In this document: piece by piece, positions 55,507 through 63,034 of the stretch
How the letters are laid out: each line of letters begins with the position of its first letter
Position numbering within the stretch: the first letter of the stretch is position 1
NCBI RefSeq assembly: GCF_900636385.1
Contig: NZ_LR134269.1
Coordinates: forward strand, 1,612,001-1,676,000
Reading direction: 5' to 3'
Source: Staphylococcus warneri
Lineage (GTDB): Bacteria > Bacillota > Bacilli > Staphylococcales > Staphylococcaceae
Length of the DNA: 64,000 bases
Notes under the pieces: generated by a model
Told to the model about the DNA's origin: nothing
The model's database searches: none
The model's input: only the letters and a program-made list of their open reading frames with translations
Made by a program: the position numbers and the translations under genes

Positions 55507-56262
55507 TTAAGTTGTTTGTTCGATTGTGGGTAGGATGTCGTTATCTTTAAGTAATTCATAGATGAAAAGACGTCCTTTTTGTGTCCACTTGGTATTCATT
55601 CTTACTGATGTACTCCCATCTTTATGCTCAATTTCTGTAGTTGATGAATGTGTATAACCTTTGTCTTGAATATTTGAGTAAAGTAACCATTGTCCTGATT
55701 GTTTGTATTGAACTTTTAAATCATGAAGTAGTTTGTTTAATGCTTGAGCTGACATACCGTAATCTTTTGCAATTTGGCCGACAGTGACCAAACTTTTATT
55801 ATTCAAGATAGTATCTAAATAAGATGCTTTAGGTTCATATTCGGCTATTTTCTGTTTGTTCATGTTATTTTCCAGTTCTAACTTCTCTTTTTCTTCTACT
55901 GTTTGAAGTAATTGTGTTAAAGCTTCTTTATATGTTCCAGGTAATCTGCTTTGAATCGCGTTCTCCATCTCGTTGAATTTGTTGATGTACGCCATTTTGA
56001 ATTCGTTATGACCTTGAATGTTGAACATGTATAGAGTGAAACCGTCTTTGGTTAGTAAGTATTCTTTTCTACTTTCTCCTTTAGAATCTTTATATTCGCT
56101 TGGAATGATTAACGAGCTCACATTTGAGCCGGTTAAAATTTTCTCTAATCCTCTGAGTACATTTTTGTGAGTTCTATTTAACTCATTCGCTACTACTCGA
56201 CTAGAAACAACTGCTCCTAATTCTGTATTGTTTTCAATTTGAATTTCTTGTAATGCTTGCAT
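55507..56262 (-). CDS. Phage antirepressor (Rha N-terminus, KilAC C-terminus)
   Basis: 251 residues. The N-terminal half is Rha-like (SSRVVANELNRTHKNVLRGLEKI, KDGFTLYMFNIQG), and the C-terminal half is a KilAC/ANT domain (YLDTILNNKSLVTVGQIAKDYGMSAQALNKLLHDL). Such proteins interfere with the CI repressor or switch regulation. It lies just past Cro in the early operon. Confidence 0.92.
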   Translation of the reverse strand: MQALQEIQIENNTELGAVVSSRVVANELNRTHKNVLRGLEKILTGSNVSSLIIPSEYKDSKGESRKEYLLTKDGFTLYMFNIQGHNEFKMAYINKFNEMENAIQSRLPGTYKEALTQLLQTVEEKEKLELENNMNKQKIAEYEPKASYLDTILNNKSLVTVGQIAKDYGMSAQALNKLLHDLKVQYKQSGQWLLYSNIQDKGYTHSSTTEIEHKDGSTSVRMNTKWTQKGRLFIYELLKDNDILPTIEQTT

Positions 56263-56281
56263 AACTTGTATGCTCCTTTCT

Positions 56282-56305
56282 GCTATACTCCTTTTAAGGA
56301 GGTGA
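56282..56305 (+). promoter_or_regulatory. Extended -10 promoter of plus-strand moron 3
   Basis: TGC-TATACT (56284-56289), then CCTTTTAAGGAGGTGATA. CTCCTT and AAGGAG form an inverted repeat that includes the Shine-Dalgarno sequence. Nearly identical to the module at 54934-54957. Confidence 0.65.
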
Positions 56306-56309
56306 TAAT

Positions 56310-56687
56310 ATGGAATTAAAATATGAACTTATACGACAAGTTCTATTAGTTGTTGAAAGTAAGAAAGACTTAAGAAATTTCTTAGACCATGAAGATATAT
56401 ATGTTGATATAGATTCAAATAAATATTCTAAAGATGATGTTGCATACACACTGTTAAAGTCTAGAGATGCTGGTTTAATCGATGCTGAACCTATAAAAGG
56501 CTCTGAACTTTCTAGTTTTATGATTGGTCATCTTACATTCACCGGTCACGAATTTTTAAATAGTGTTGCTGATGAAAATGTATGGAAAGAAACAAAATCA
56601 AAAGCTTCTAAATTAAAAACCGTTACTCTACCTGTATTGCAACAATTAGCGGTATCAGTAATGAACAAACAATTAGGTTTAAGCTAA
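56310..56687 (+). CDS. DUF2513-family protein (plus-strand moron)
   Basis: 125 residues, MELKYELIRQVLLVVESKKD, with the DUF2513 winged-helix pattern ending in SFMIGHLTFTGHEFLNSVADENVW and a helical tail LPVLQQLAVSVMNKQLGL. DUF2513 proteins occur in many prophages; function unknown. Own promoter, against the early operon, and convergent with the small gene at 56685 (three-base overlap). Confidence 0.85.
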   Translation: MELKYELIRQVLLVVESKKDLRNFLDHEDIYVDIDSNKYSKDDVAYTLLKSRDAGLIDAEPIKGSELSSFMIGHLTFTGHEFLNSVADENVWKETKSKASKLKTVTLPVLQQLAVSVMNKQLGLS

Positions 56688-56855
56688 TTTGAATTCTTTT
56701 CCTTGAATCAGTGCATAAAGGTTGTTTCTTGTTTTTGGGAATTTTGCGTATAACGATTCATAACTATCAATTAAACAATTTGATTCAAATATAGGTCGTC
56801 TATTATTTTCTTCGTCATAGTAGTAATAGATGACTTTTTTATTTTGTTCATGCAT
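56685..56855 (-). CDS. 56-residue phage protein
   Basis: MHEQNKKVIYYYYDEENNRR, ending YALIQGKNSN. ATG 56853-56855 with AAAGGAGG. It follows the Cro-like gene in the early operon. No family recognised. Confidence 0.72.
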
Positions 56856-56868
56856 TTGTTTTCCTCCT

Positions 56869-57129
56869 TTAAGTTGTTTGATGTTCTTTTTCTTCGACTA
56901 AAACGTATTTAAAATACGATTCGTCTTTTAAAAAAATAATCTCATCGATTGAGACTTCTAAAGTGTTAGCGATTTTAAACGCATCTTTAGGTTTAATCAT
57001 TTCTGGATTGTTTTCCCAAAAATTATATGTTGATGGCGAAATACCTAATTTACTAGCGAAAGATGATTGAGTATAACCTTTTCTTTTGCGCCATTCATCT
57101 AATTTTAGGTTCTGTTTGATGTGATTCAT
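56869..57129 (-). CDS. Cro-like XRE regulator
   Basis: 86 residues with an N-terminal XRE domain (RKRKGYTQSSFASKLGISPSTYNFWENNPEM) and a short C-terminal tail. It diverges from the CI gene across a shared operator region and heads the early operon, so it should repress cI and open the lytic pathway. Confidence 0.9.
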   Translation of the reverse strand: MNHIKQNLKLDEWRKRKGYTQSSFASKLGISPSTYNFWENNPEMIKPKDAFKIANTLEVSIDEIIFLKDESYFKYVLVEEKEHQTT

Positions 57130-57159
57130 TTTTTGACCTCCTCGTTAAGCTCTGATTAG

Positions 57160-57279
57160 ATTATATCGAATTATAAATACGATTTCAAGTGTTTTTCGTA
57201 ATTATTTTTTTGAAATTAGTAATTTTATTTTTGTAAATCGTATTTTAAGTGTTGCAATTACGATTTTTCATAGTATAAT
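57160..57279. promoter_or_regulatory. CI/Cro switch region: divergent promoters and operators
   Basis: Leftward promoter: TTGAAA (57183-57188), 17 bases, TATAAT (57160-57165). Rightward promoter: TTGCAA (57252-57257), 16 bases, TATAAT (57274-57279). ATTACGA-like motifs recur as AATACGATTTCAAGTG (57176), TTTTCGTAATTAT (57193), AAATCGTATTTTAAGTG (57235) and CAATTACGATTTTTC (57255), overlapping both promoters. Confidence 0.75.
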
Positions 57280-57320
57280 AAAAAGTGTCAAAAACATCAT
57301 ATATAAGGAAGGTAATTAAA

Positions 57321-57959
57321 ATGGCTTTCAAAAATTCCATCAAAGAGATTAGATTAGATAATAGACTATCGAAAGTTGAAATGGCTAAAAAATTAGATGT
57401 TTCCGAAGGCACAATAAGAATGTGGGAAAACGGTAAGAATGAACCTAGAATGGGAATGATTGAAAAAATATCTAGCTTATTCCATGTTTCAAAAGGATAT
57501 CTTTTAGGGGAAGTAGAAGAATCAACACTACCAGATTTTGACGGCGAAGTTGATATTCCTTATTATGGCAAAGTTTCTGCAGGTAATTTTGAAGAAATGA
57601 CAATTGACAATGAATCAGTCAAAGCACCAAATTTTGCATTCAATGGTCGTAAACCTAGCGAATGTATTGCTTTGCAAGTAAATGGAGATAGCATGAACAA
57701 AATTTTGGCTAATGGATCATACATAATCGTACATGATTATAGGAAGAATCAAGACTATAAGTTAAATAGTAATGATATTCTAGTTCTTCGTTTAGGTGGC
57801 GAATACACGGTAAAACGTGTTAGACGTACTGAAACAAAGTTACATTTAGACCCAGTAAGTTATTCTGATGAGTTCAAAACGAATTCTTATGATTTAGATT
57901 CTATAGATGAAATTGAAGTAATTGGAAAAGTTATTTATAACTACCAAATTTTTGATTAA
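57321..57959 (+). CDS. CI-like repressor with S24 self-cleavage domain
   Basis: 212 residues from ATG 57321 (AAGGAAGG upstream; the open frame reaches further back without signals). N-terminal XRE domain (LDNRLSKVEMAKKLDVSEGTIRMWENG), linker, then a LexA/S24 peptidase: cleavage site near Ala-Gly in KVSAGNF (about 85), Ser in VNGDSMNKI (about 123), Lys in YTVKRVRR (about 164). It maintains lysogeny and is expected to be inactivated by RecA. Confidence 0.94.
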   Translation: MAFKNSIKEIRLDNRLSKVEMAKKLDVSEGTIRMWENGKNEPRMGMIEKISSLFHVSKGYLLGEVEESTLPDFDGEVDIPYYGKVSAGNFEEMTIDNESVKAPNFAFNGRKPSECIALQVNGDSMNKILANGSYIIVHDYRKNQDYKLNSNDILVLRLGGEYTVKRVRRTETKLHLDPVSYSDEFKTNSYDLDSIDEIEVIGKVIYNYQIFD

Positions 57960-58010
57960 TAAGCGACCTAGTGACGCTTTAATATAAAAATATATAAAGG
58001 GGCAACAAAA

Positions 58011-58607
58011 ATGAAATTTAAAATATTAGGAACTGCATTACTATCTGCAACATTATTATTAACTGCATGTGGTCAAAATGATGACAACACAAAGAAAAAT
58101 GATAACAAAAAATCAGAAAGTAAATCTGATAAGAAGTCTAATGATCCAAAGAAGAATAAAGATAAAAAATCAGAGGAAAATAAAGAGAAAGATAACAACA
58201 AAGAAAAAGACCAATCAAGTGAAGATAATCAACAAAATGAACAGTCTAATGCTCAAAATAATTCTCAGAACAATTCAAATCAGAATAACCAACAAGCTCA
58301 ACAGTCTCAACAACAACCTGCTCAAAACCAACAAGCAAATGCACAACAAAACAGTGGTGATCTAAATCAAGAACAGATGGAAGCTAATGCCAAAGTTGCT
58401 AAACAAAACGGTTATACTGGTGAAGCTAATGGAGATATGGGTGGTGTCCCAACTTCTAATGAATCGTTAAGTGAACGAGAGATTCAAAATGAAATTAATC
58501 AAAAAGCAAATACTGAAGAAGGTGCAGAAGTGATAAGAAGGTTAGGACAACAAGGAATTAAAGTCGAAGATCCTTCTAAAGCTCAAAGTTACGAAGTTAA
58601 TGAATAA
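58011..58607 (+). CDS. Phage-encoded lipoprotein, Gln/Asn-rich
   Basis: 198 residues. Lipoprotein signal peptide with lipobox LLTACG (Cys at 20). A long low-complexity Lys/Asp/Asn then Gln/Asn-rich region (about 25-120) precedes a compact C-terminal part (MEANAKVAKQNGYTGEANGD to YEVNE). It lies next to cI on the lysogeny strand. Surface lipoproteins at this place in Gram-positive prophages often block superinfection; here that is an inference. Confidence 0.88.
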   Translation: MKFKILGTALLSATLLLTACGQNDDNTKKNDNKKSESKSDKKSNDPKKNKDKKSEENKEKDNNKEKDQSSEDNQQNEQSNAQNNSQNNSNQNNQQAQQSQQQPAQNQQANAQQNSGDLNQEQMEANAKVAKQNGYTGEANGDMGGVPTSNESLSEREIQNEINQKANTEEGAEVIRRLGQQGIKVEDPSKAQSYEVNE

Positions 58608-58679
58608 TAATTTTAGTTTCTTTTGTATTATTAACCGTCTTACTGACACTTTAATATAAATTTATAAAGGAGAAATATA

Positions 58680-58844
58680 ATGAAAATAATTAATTACCAA
58701 GTTAAACTGAGGAAAATTTATTATACCGTGAGAACTAACAGAGGTAATGTTTTTAGGAAGTCACGTCCTAAAAAGGAAAGTATTATAAAAACACGCAGAA
58801 AATTACAAAAATACGCCAGAGAAATTGATGAAAAAAGACAGTAA
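58680..58844 (+). CDS. 54-residue basic protein
   Basis: MKIINYQVKLRKIYYTVRTN, then strongly basic (FRKSRPKKE, TRRKLQKYAREI). ATG 58680 behind AAAGGAG. Its leader repeats bases of the lipoprotein leader (CTTTAATATAAA...TATAAAGG). No family recognised; net charge suggests nucleic-acid binding. Confidence 0.72.
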   Translation: MKIINYQVKLRKIYYTVRTNRGNVFRKSRPKKESIIKTRRKLQKYAREIDEKRQ

Positions 58845-58861
58845 GTCCAAAGGAGTCGTAG

Positions 58862-59053
58862 ATGATGACATTCGTTATTGAATGCCTATTAATTTTACTA
58901 ATTGTAAATATTATTTTGTTAATCATCAATATTTATAAACTTATAAAAGCGAACGAACAAATTTACAAAAGAGCTTATACCATGTGGACGGTATTAACCA
59001 TAGTTTTTATCTCTATTATCGTGATAATACTATATAATTTTATTTTTTTATAA
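58862..59053 (+). CDS. 63-residue membrane protein
   Basis: Two transmembrane segments (IECLLILLIVNIILLIINIY and VLTIVFISIIVIILYNFIF). AAAGGAG lies six bases before the first of two ATGs. Part of the lysogeny cassette; function unknown. Confidence 0.75.
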   Translation: MMTFVIECLLILLIVNIILLIINIYKLIKANEQIYKRAYTMWTVLTIVFISIIVIILYNFIFL

Positions 59054-59123
59054 TTATATAATTCGCATTTAGTTACTGCATATGGTCAAGATGAAATAAA
59101 CTTAATCTAAGGGGATGAATACA

Positions 59124-59291
59124 TTGATCTATGTGATTATCGGTTTATTTTTAATTAGTATTTTTTTATTTATTTTCAGTTTCTTTTTATCACAAACTGA
59201 AGGGATAACTTATAAACACACATGTAGAACAATTTCATTGGCTTTTTTAGCTGTAAGTATAATCTCATTTCTAGGATATCTAATTTTATGA
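59124..59291 (+). CDS. 55-residue membrane protein
   Basis: TTG start (59124-59126) nine bases after AAGGGG; an ATG three codons earlier would be too close to that site. MIYVIIGLFLISIFLFIFSF and a second hydrophobic segment near the end. Too short for routine calling; location in the lysogeny cassette supports it. Confidence 0.65.
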   Translation: MIYVIIGLFLISIFLFIFSFFLSQTEGITYKHTCRTISLAFLAVSIISFLGYLIL

Positions 59292-59307
59292 TATGGTGGT
59301 GTTTATT

Positions 59308-59433
59308 GTGAAATTTAAATTTATTATAGCAGTTATTATGATGGCAACTTTATCATTATCTGCTTGCGACCGTCATGCAGACAATGTACTTAAAGATAAT
59401 AATAAAATAGAGGATAAAACAACTAAACACTAA
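59308..59433 (+). CDS. 41-residue lipoprotein
   Basis: GTG start; MKFKFIIAVIMMATLSLSAC with lipobox LSAC (Cys 20), then only 21 charged residues. A minimal lipoprotein, possibly a pheromone-like or exclusion peptide. The GGTGGTG upstream is a moderate ribosome site. Confidence 0.7.
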   Translation: MKFKFIIAVIMMATLSLSACDRHADNVLKDNNKIEDKTTKH

Positions 59434-59476
59434 TCCTTAAATCTTATTTTGATTGCTAGAAAGGACTTTTAAAATA

Positions 59477-59671
59477 TTGTTTTATTTTCTTTTCGGCATT
59501 ATTTTCATAATTACCATCACTTTCCTACATTCACTTTATGTAATTGTGAAAATTCAAGAAAAGAAGTTAACTATTAAAATTATATTAATCTATATAATTT
59601 TATATTTTATTATTTTAATAGTTTTGGTAACAATTCTAATAAATATAATGCAAATAAATGAATTTAGTTGA
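59477..59671 (+). CDS. 64-residue membrane protein
   Basis: TTG start at 59477 with AAAGGA upstream (alternative TTG at 59453). Two long transmembrane segments (FLFGIIFIITITFLHSLYVI and IILIYIILYFIILIVLVTIL). Last gene of the cassette; function unknown. Confidence 0.65.
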   Translation: MFYFLFGIIFIITITFLHSLYVIVKIQEKKLTIKIILIYIILYFIILIVLVTILINIMQINEFS

Positions 59672-59686
59672 TTCTAACTCTCTATT

Positions 59687-59745
59687 AAAAAGAGTACATT
59701 TTAACATACTCTTTTTTTATATTTTTAGGGTAGTCCGCCTACCCT
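59687..59745 (+). terminator. Double terminator between lysogeny cassette and integrase
   Basis: First hairpin AAAAAGAGTA/TACTCTTTTT (59687-59716); second AGGGTAG-TCCGC-CTACCCT (59727-59745) followed by TTATTATTTTTT. They isolate the integrase from lysogenic readthrough. Confidence 0.8.
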
Positions 59746-59778
59746 TATTATTTTTTACCTTTTTTGAGGAGGGATAAC

Positions 59779-60804
59779 ATGCAAACACGATGTTATGACG
59801 GTAAAAAATGGCAATACGAATTTAAGTATGAAGGCAAACGGTATAGACAAAAAGGTTTTCGAACAAAAAGAGAAGCTAATTCTGCTGGATTAGATAAGTT
59901 AAATGAGTTAAAGCAAGGCATTGATTATGAACCTAATTTAACCCTGTATGACTATTTTAAAACGTGGTGTGAAACGTTTAAGAAATCGACTGTAACACCC
60001 AAAACATATAAATCTTACGCTGCTGCTATAGAACATATCAATAACCACCCTATTGGCAAGAAAAAGCTGAAAGATTTATCCAGGTATCACTATCAAGATT
60101 TTATTAATGAATTTTCAAAAAATCATTCTAAGGAGTCTATAAGAAAATTAAATGGCTATATAAGAACATCATTAGACGATGCAGTATACGAAGGGCTTAT
60201 TGCAAAGAACCCTACCTTTAAGGTTAATTATAGGGCTAATAACCCTAATAAAAGTGAAGATAGTAAGTATATCAATCTAAAAGATTATGAAGTGTTAAAA
60301 CAGCATTTGATGACTAAAGACAACGCATCATCACTCGTACTATTCGTCATGATTTGTACTGGTTGTCGTATAAGTGGCGCGTTAAATCTAAAGCGTGAAT
60401 ATATCAATCAAATTAAAAGCGAAATATATATTGATGAACATAAAACTGATTCATCTCCACGTTATGTGTCTATTAGTCAAAAGGATATGAATTATATCAT
60501 TAAATCTATTGATCAATTACCTAGAACAATTGACGGTACTATCTTTGGTGAACTAACAAACAATGCAGTTAACAAACGTTTAAAAAAATATTGTAACAAT
60601 CTAGGTATCAAAGAAATCACTTCACATGCTTTACGTCATACTCACTGTTCATATTTACTAGCCAAAGGCATTTCTATATATTACATTTCGAAAAGACTAG
60701 GACACAAAAATATATCAGTTACTACTGAATTTTATTCACATTTACTTGAAGAAACATACAAAGAAGAAGATGCAAAAGCAACACAAATAATAAGTGCAAT
60801 GTGA
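59779..60804 (+). CDS. int: Tyrosine site-specific integrase
   Basis: 341 residues from ATG 59779-59781 behind GAGGAGGGATAAC. Arm-binding N-terminus (KWQYEFKYEGKRYRQKGFRTKREA), SAM-like core-binding domain (about 60-150), catalytic domain with Arg in CTGCRISGAL (about 198), HxxR in SHALRHTHC (about 282), His in RLGHKNIS and the nucleophile Tyr in TEFYSHLLEE (about 317). It recombines the tRNA-Arg site; the gene ends 61 bases before attR. Confidence 0.97.
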   Translation: MQTRCYDGKKWQYEFKYEGKRYRQKGFRTKREANSAGLDKLNELKQGIDYEPNLTLYDYFKTWCETFKKSTVTPKTYKSYAAAIEHINNHPIGKKKLKDLSRYHYQDFINEFSKNHSKESIRKLNGYIRTSLDDAVYEGLIAKNPTFKVNYRANNPNKSEDSKYINLKDYEVLKQHLMTKDNASSLVLFVMICTGCRISGALNLKREYINQIKSEIYIDEHKTDSSPRYVSISQKDMNYIIKSIDQLPRTIDGTIFGELTNNAVNKRLKKYCNNLGIKEITSHALRHTHCSYLLAKGISIYYISKRLGHKNISVTTEFYSHLLEETYKEEDAKATQIISAM

Positions 60805-60842
60805 TTTTTAGGGGCCCATTAGGGACCCGAAAGCCCATGAAA

Positions 60843-60853
60843 CCCGTCGTTAT
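60843..60853 (-). repeat. Inverted arm-site motif at attR
   Basis: CCCGTCGTTAT here is the exact reverse complement of 16121-16131 near attL, so in the phage circle the two copies face each other across the core. Confidence 0.5.
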
Positions 60854-60865
60854 AATGTTTATAGT

Positions 60866-60887
60866 ATCCCTCCCAGGACGCTAATAA
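60866..60887 (+). other. Prophage attachment site attR (22-bp core)
   Basis: Identical to 16064-16085. It carries the original 3' end of tRNA-Arg, now separated from the gene body by the prophage. Confidence 0.93.
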
Positions 60888-60917
60888 GAGTTGTAATCTA
60901 CTGAGATTACAACTCTT
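60886..60917. terminator. Original tRNA-Arg terminator, now orphaned
   Basis: AAGAGTTGTAATCT-ACTG-AGATTACAACTCTT, 14 perfect pairs, then TTTT. It directly follows attR and would have ended the tRNA transcript before integration. Confidence 0.85.
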
Positions 60918-60938
60918 TTTTATTACATTTTTATATGC

Positions 60939-60988
60939 AAACTAGAAAACAGTTAGGCAATATTGAATGCCTAACTGTTTTCTAGTTT
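60939..60988. repeat. Perfect 21-bp inverted repeat at the yfcE stop
   Basis: Arms 60939-60959 and 60968-60988 are exact reverse complements around an eight-base loop. The right arm includes the last codons and stop of the downstream-reading phosphoesterase gene. It could end transcripts from both sides, although no long T tract follows on the minus strand. Confidence 0.8.
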
Positions 60989-61489
60989 GAATTCGATTGT
61001 ATCTATCGCTTTATTTTCACGATTTCTAAAATTCAAAGTACATTGTAATGTCGTATCATCAATGATAAGTTCTGCATAAGTTTCTTCAACAGTACTTCTT
61101 GATTGTGAAATACTGCCTGGGTTAATCACGTGCACGTTGGCAAGATTTTCATATTTAGCAACATGTGTATGTCCGTAAAATGCTAATTGCGCACCAATAG
61201 TCTTAGCTTTTTCAGCCAATTTCATTCTTGTCTGATTGACCTGATACAAATGTCCATGTGTATAAAATGCACGAACATCATGATGTGTAATAGATTGCTC
61301 CTCTGGAAATTCTGGATAAAAATCACAATTTCCTTTAACTCGATGATATAAGCTCAATTCTGTGTCATCATATTGAAATTCAGAATCTCCAAGATGAAGG
61401 AATACATCTGCGTCTTGATGTTGATCATACACTTGGTACAGAATACCTGTTTCATTATGATTATCACTAACTATAATCCATTTACTCAT
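60971..61489 (-). CDS. Metallophosphoesterase, YfcE/YsnB family
   Basis: 172 residues. Calcineurin-like motifs VSDNHNE, HLGDSEFQ, GNCDF, THGHLYQV and YGHTHVAKYE provide the two-metal site. Cleaves phosphodiesters; natural substrate unknown. It overlaps rdgB by eight bases, as in other staphylococci. Its stop lies within a long inverted repeat. Confidence 0.92.
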   Translation of the reverse strand: MSKWIIVSDNHNETGILYQVYDQHQDADVFLHLGDSEFQYDDTELSLYHRVKGNCDFYPEFPEEQSITHHDVRAFYTHGHLYQVNQTRMKLAEKAKTIGAQLAFYGHTHVAKYENLANVHVINPGSISQSRSTVEETYAELIIDDTTLQCTLNFRNRENKAIDTIEFKLENS

Positions 61490-62069
61490 TTTTCTCCCCC
61501 GCTAAAAATTGTTGTAATTGTTCTATAGCATGACCTCGATGGCTAATTTTAGCCTTTTCGGCATCTGACAATTGTGCCATTGTTTTATTTAAAGAAGGTA
61601 CATAGAAAATCGGATCATAACCAAATCCATGATCCCCGATTGGTTCTGTTGTTATTTCGCCTTTTACTGTCCCTTTAAATTGGGTCGTCTCACCATTTGG
61701 TGCACTCATACTAATCACACATACAAATTGTGCGTTTCTATCAGAAATATTTTCCATATTTTTCAATAATTTATTAATATTGTCTTGGTCATTTTTATCT
61801 AATCCTGCATATCTTGCAGAATAGACACCTGGTTCACCATTTAATGCTTGGACTTCTAAACCACTATCATCAGCAATGACTTGTTTATTTAAAGCTTTAG
61901 CTGCTGCAACAGATTTTAATTTAGCATTTTCTTCAAAAGTTGTTCCTGTCTCTTCTACATCAAAATCTTTAATTAATTCACTAATACCTATGACATTATG
62001 GTTAGGAAATATAGCTTTAAAATCATTAATCTTACCTTTATTATTAGATGCTATTACGATATCTTCCAT
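61482..62069 (-). CDS. rdgB: XTP/dITP diphosphatase (RdgB/HAM1)
   Basis: 195 residues from ATG 62067-62069 (MEDIVIASNNKGKINDF) with GGAGGAAT upstream; five upstream codons in frame are not needed. Removes deaminated purine nucleotides from the pool. Motifs FEENAKLK, ADDSGLEV, GVYSARYAG and GFGYDPIFYVP are typical. Operon with murI and yfcE. Confidence 0.95.
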   Translation of the reverse strand: MEDIVIASNNKGKINDFKAIFPNHNVIGISELIKDFDVEETGTTFEENAKLKSVAAAKALNKQVIADDSGLEVQALNGEPGVYSARYAGLDKNDQDNINKLLKNMENISDRNAQFVCVISMSAPNGETTQFKGTVKGEITTEPIGDHGFGYDPIFYVPSLNKTMAQLSDAEKAKISHRGHAIEQLQQFLAGEKNE

Positions 62070-62084
62070 TAATAATTCCTCCAT

Positions 62085-62882
62085 TTAACCTACTGAAATA
62101 CGTTCCACTTTAGTATCCATACCTAGCCACTCTTTAATAATATTTTCAATATGCATTGTATCTCCAGTTGCAAAGAAACGATGTGGCGGATGTTGTGTAT
62201 AACTAGCATGTTCATTACTAAATGTTAATAAAGCACTGACTTCTCTTGCTGTTTCCAATCCCGAAGAAATAACTGTCTTTTTACCACCAAAATAATCATT
62301 AATAGGTTTGTATAATAATGGATAATGTGTACATCCTAATATAACTGTATCTGCTTCGCTATTACGCCATTGTTTTAAGGTTTGATGTATCACAATACTG
62401 GTAATTGTCGGATCATTATATCTCATTTGTTCAACTAAAGGTACAAACCCAGGACAAGCAATACCATATACTTCTACATTAGGATTAATACGTTTAATAT
62501 GTTTTCTATAAGCTTCTGATTTTATCGTTCCTTCTGTTCCTAAAATTAAAACATTTTGATTCTTAGTCGTCATTATAGCCGTACGAGCACCAGGTTCAAT
62601 GACACCGATTACTGGGATTGGTAATATTTTTTGTAAATGTTCTAATGCTACCGCTGTAGCTGTATTACAAGCTATCACAAGCATTTTAATATCGAATTCT
62701 ACAAGTTTCTGTGCTATTTCAGTTGTGAACTGTTTAACCTCTTCACCTGATCTAGGCCCATATGGACATCTTCCAATATCACCTAAATAATAAATGGTTT
62801 CATTAGGAAGTTGTCTCATAATCTCCTTAGCTACTGTTAAACCACCCACACCTGAATCTATTACTCCAATTGGTCTATTCAT
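62085..62882 (-). CDS. murI: Glutamate racemase
   Basis: 265 residues. Supplies D-Glu for MurD. N-terminal [17 protein letters not shown], catalytic Cys in [11 protein letters not shown] (about 72) and in [10 protein letters not shown] (about 184). First gene of the murI-rdgB-yfcE operon. Confidence 0.97.
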   Translation of the reverse strand: MNRPIGVIDSGVGGLTVAKEIMRQLPNETIYYLGDIGRCPYGPRSGEEVKQFTTEIAQKLVEFDIKMLVIACNTATAVALEHLQKILPIPVIGVIEPGARTAIMTTKNQNVLILGTEGTIKSEAYRKHIKRINPNVEVYGIACPGFVPLVEQMRYNDPTITSIVIHQTLKQWRNSEADTVILGCTHYPLLYKPINDYFGGKKTVISSGLETAREVSALLTFSNEHASYTQHPPHRFFATGDTMHIENIIKEWLGMDTKVERISVG

Positions 62883-62994
62883 TGTCTTACATCCTTATTT
62901 AATAGTTAACTTTTATTTTATCATAAGCATACTCAAGTGTTGATTAATTCGAACAAAATCACTAATGATGTTTTCATCTAGCAACACATAAAAA

Positions 62995-63022
62995 AGGGGC
63001 ACCCCCTAAAAGGGGTACCCCT
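62995..63022 (-). terminator. Terminator after sdhB
   Basis: AGGGGTACCCC pairs over 11 positions (one G-U) with GGGGGTGCCCCT around a short loop, followed by six T on the minus strand. Confidence 0.88.
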
Positions 63023-63034
63023 ATAAATTCTATA

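Noticed and set aside
58069..58365. 98-codon plus-strand frame inside the lipoprotein gene
   Set aside because: Alternative frame of a low-complexity Lys/Asn/Gln region; no initiation signals, and the lipoprotein frame has a full signal peptide.
16005..60887. SaPI-like satellite instead of a full phage
   Set aside because: Complete capsid, tail, terminase, replication and lysis modules are present with no satellite-type helper-interference genes seen.
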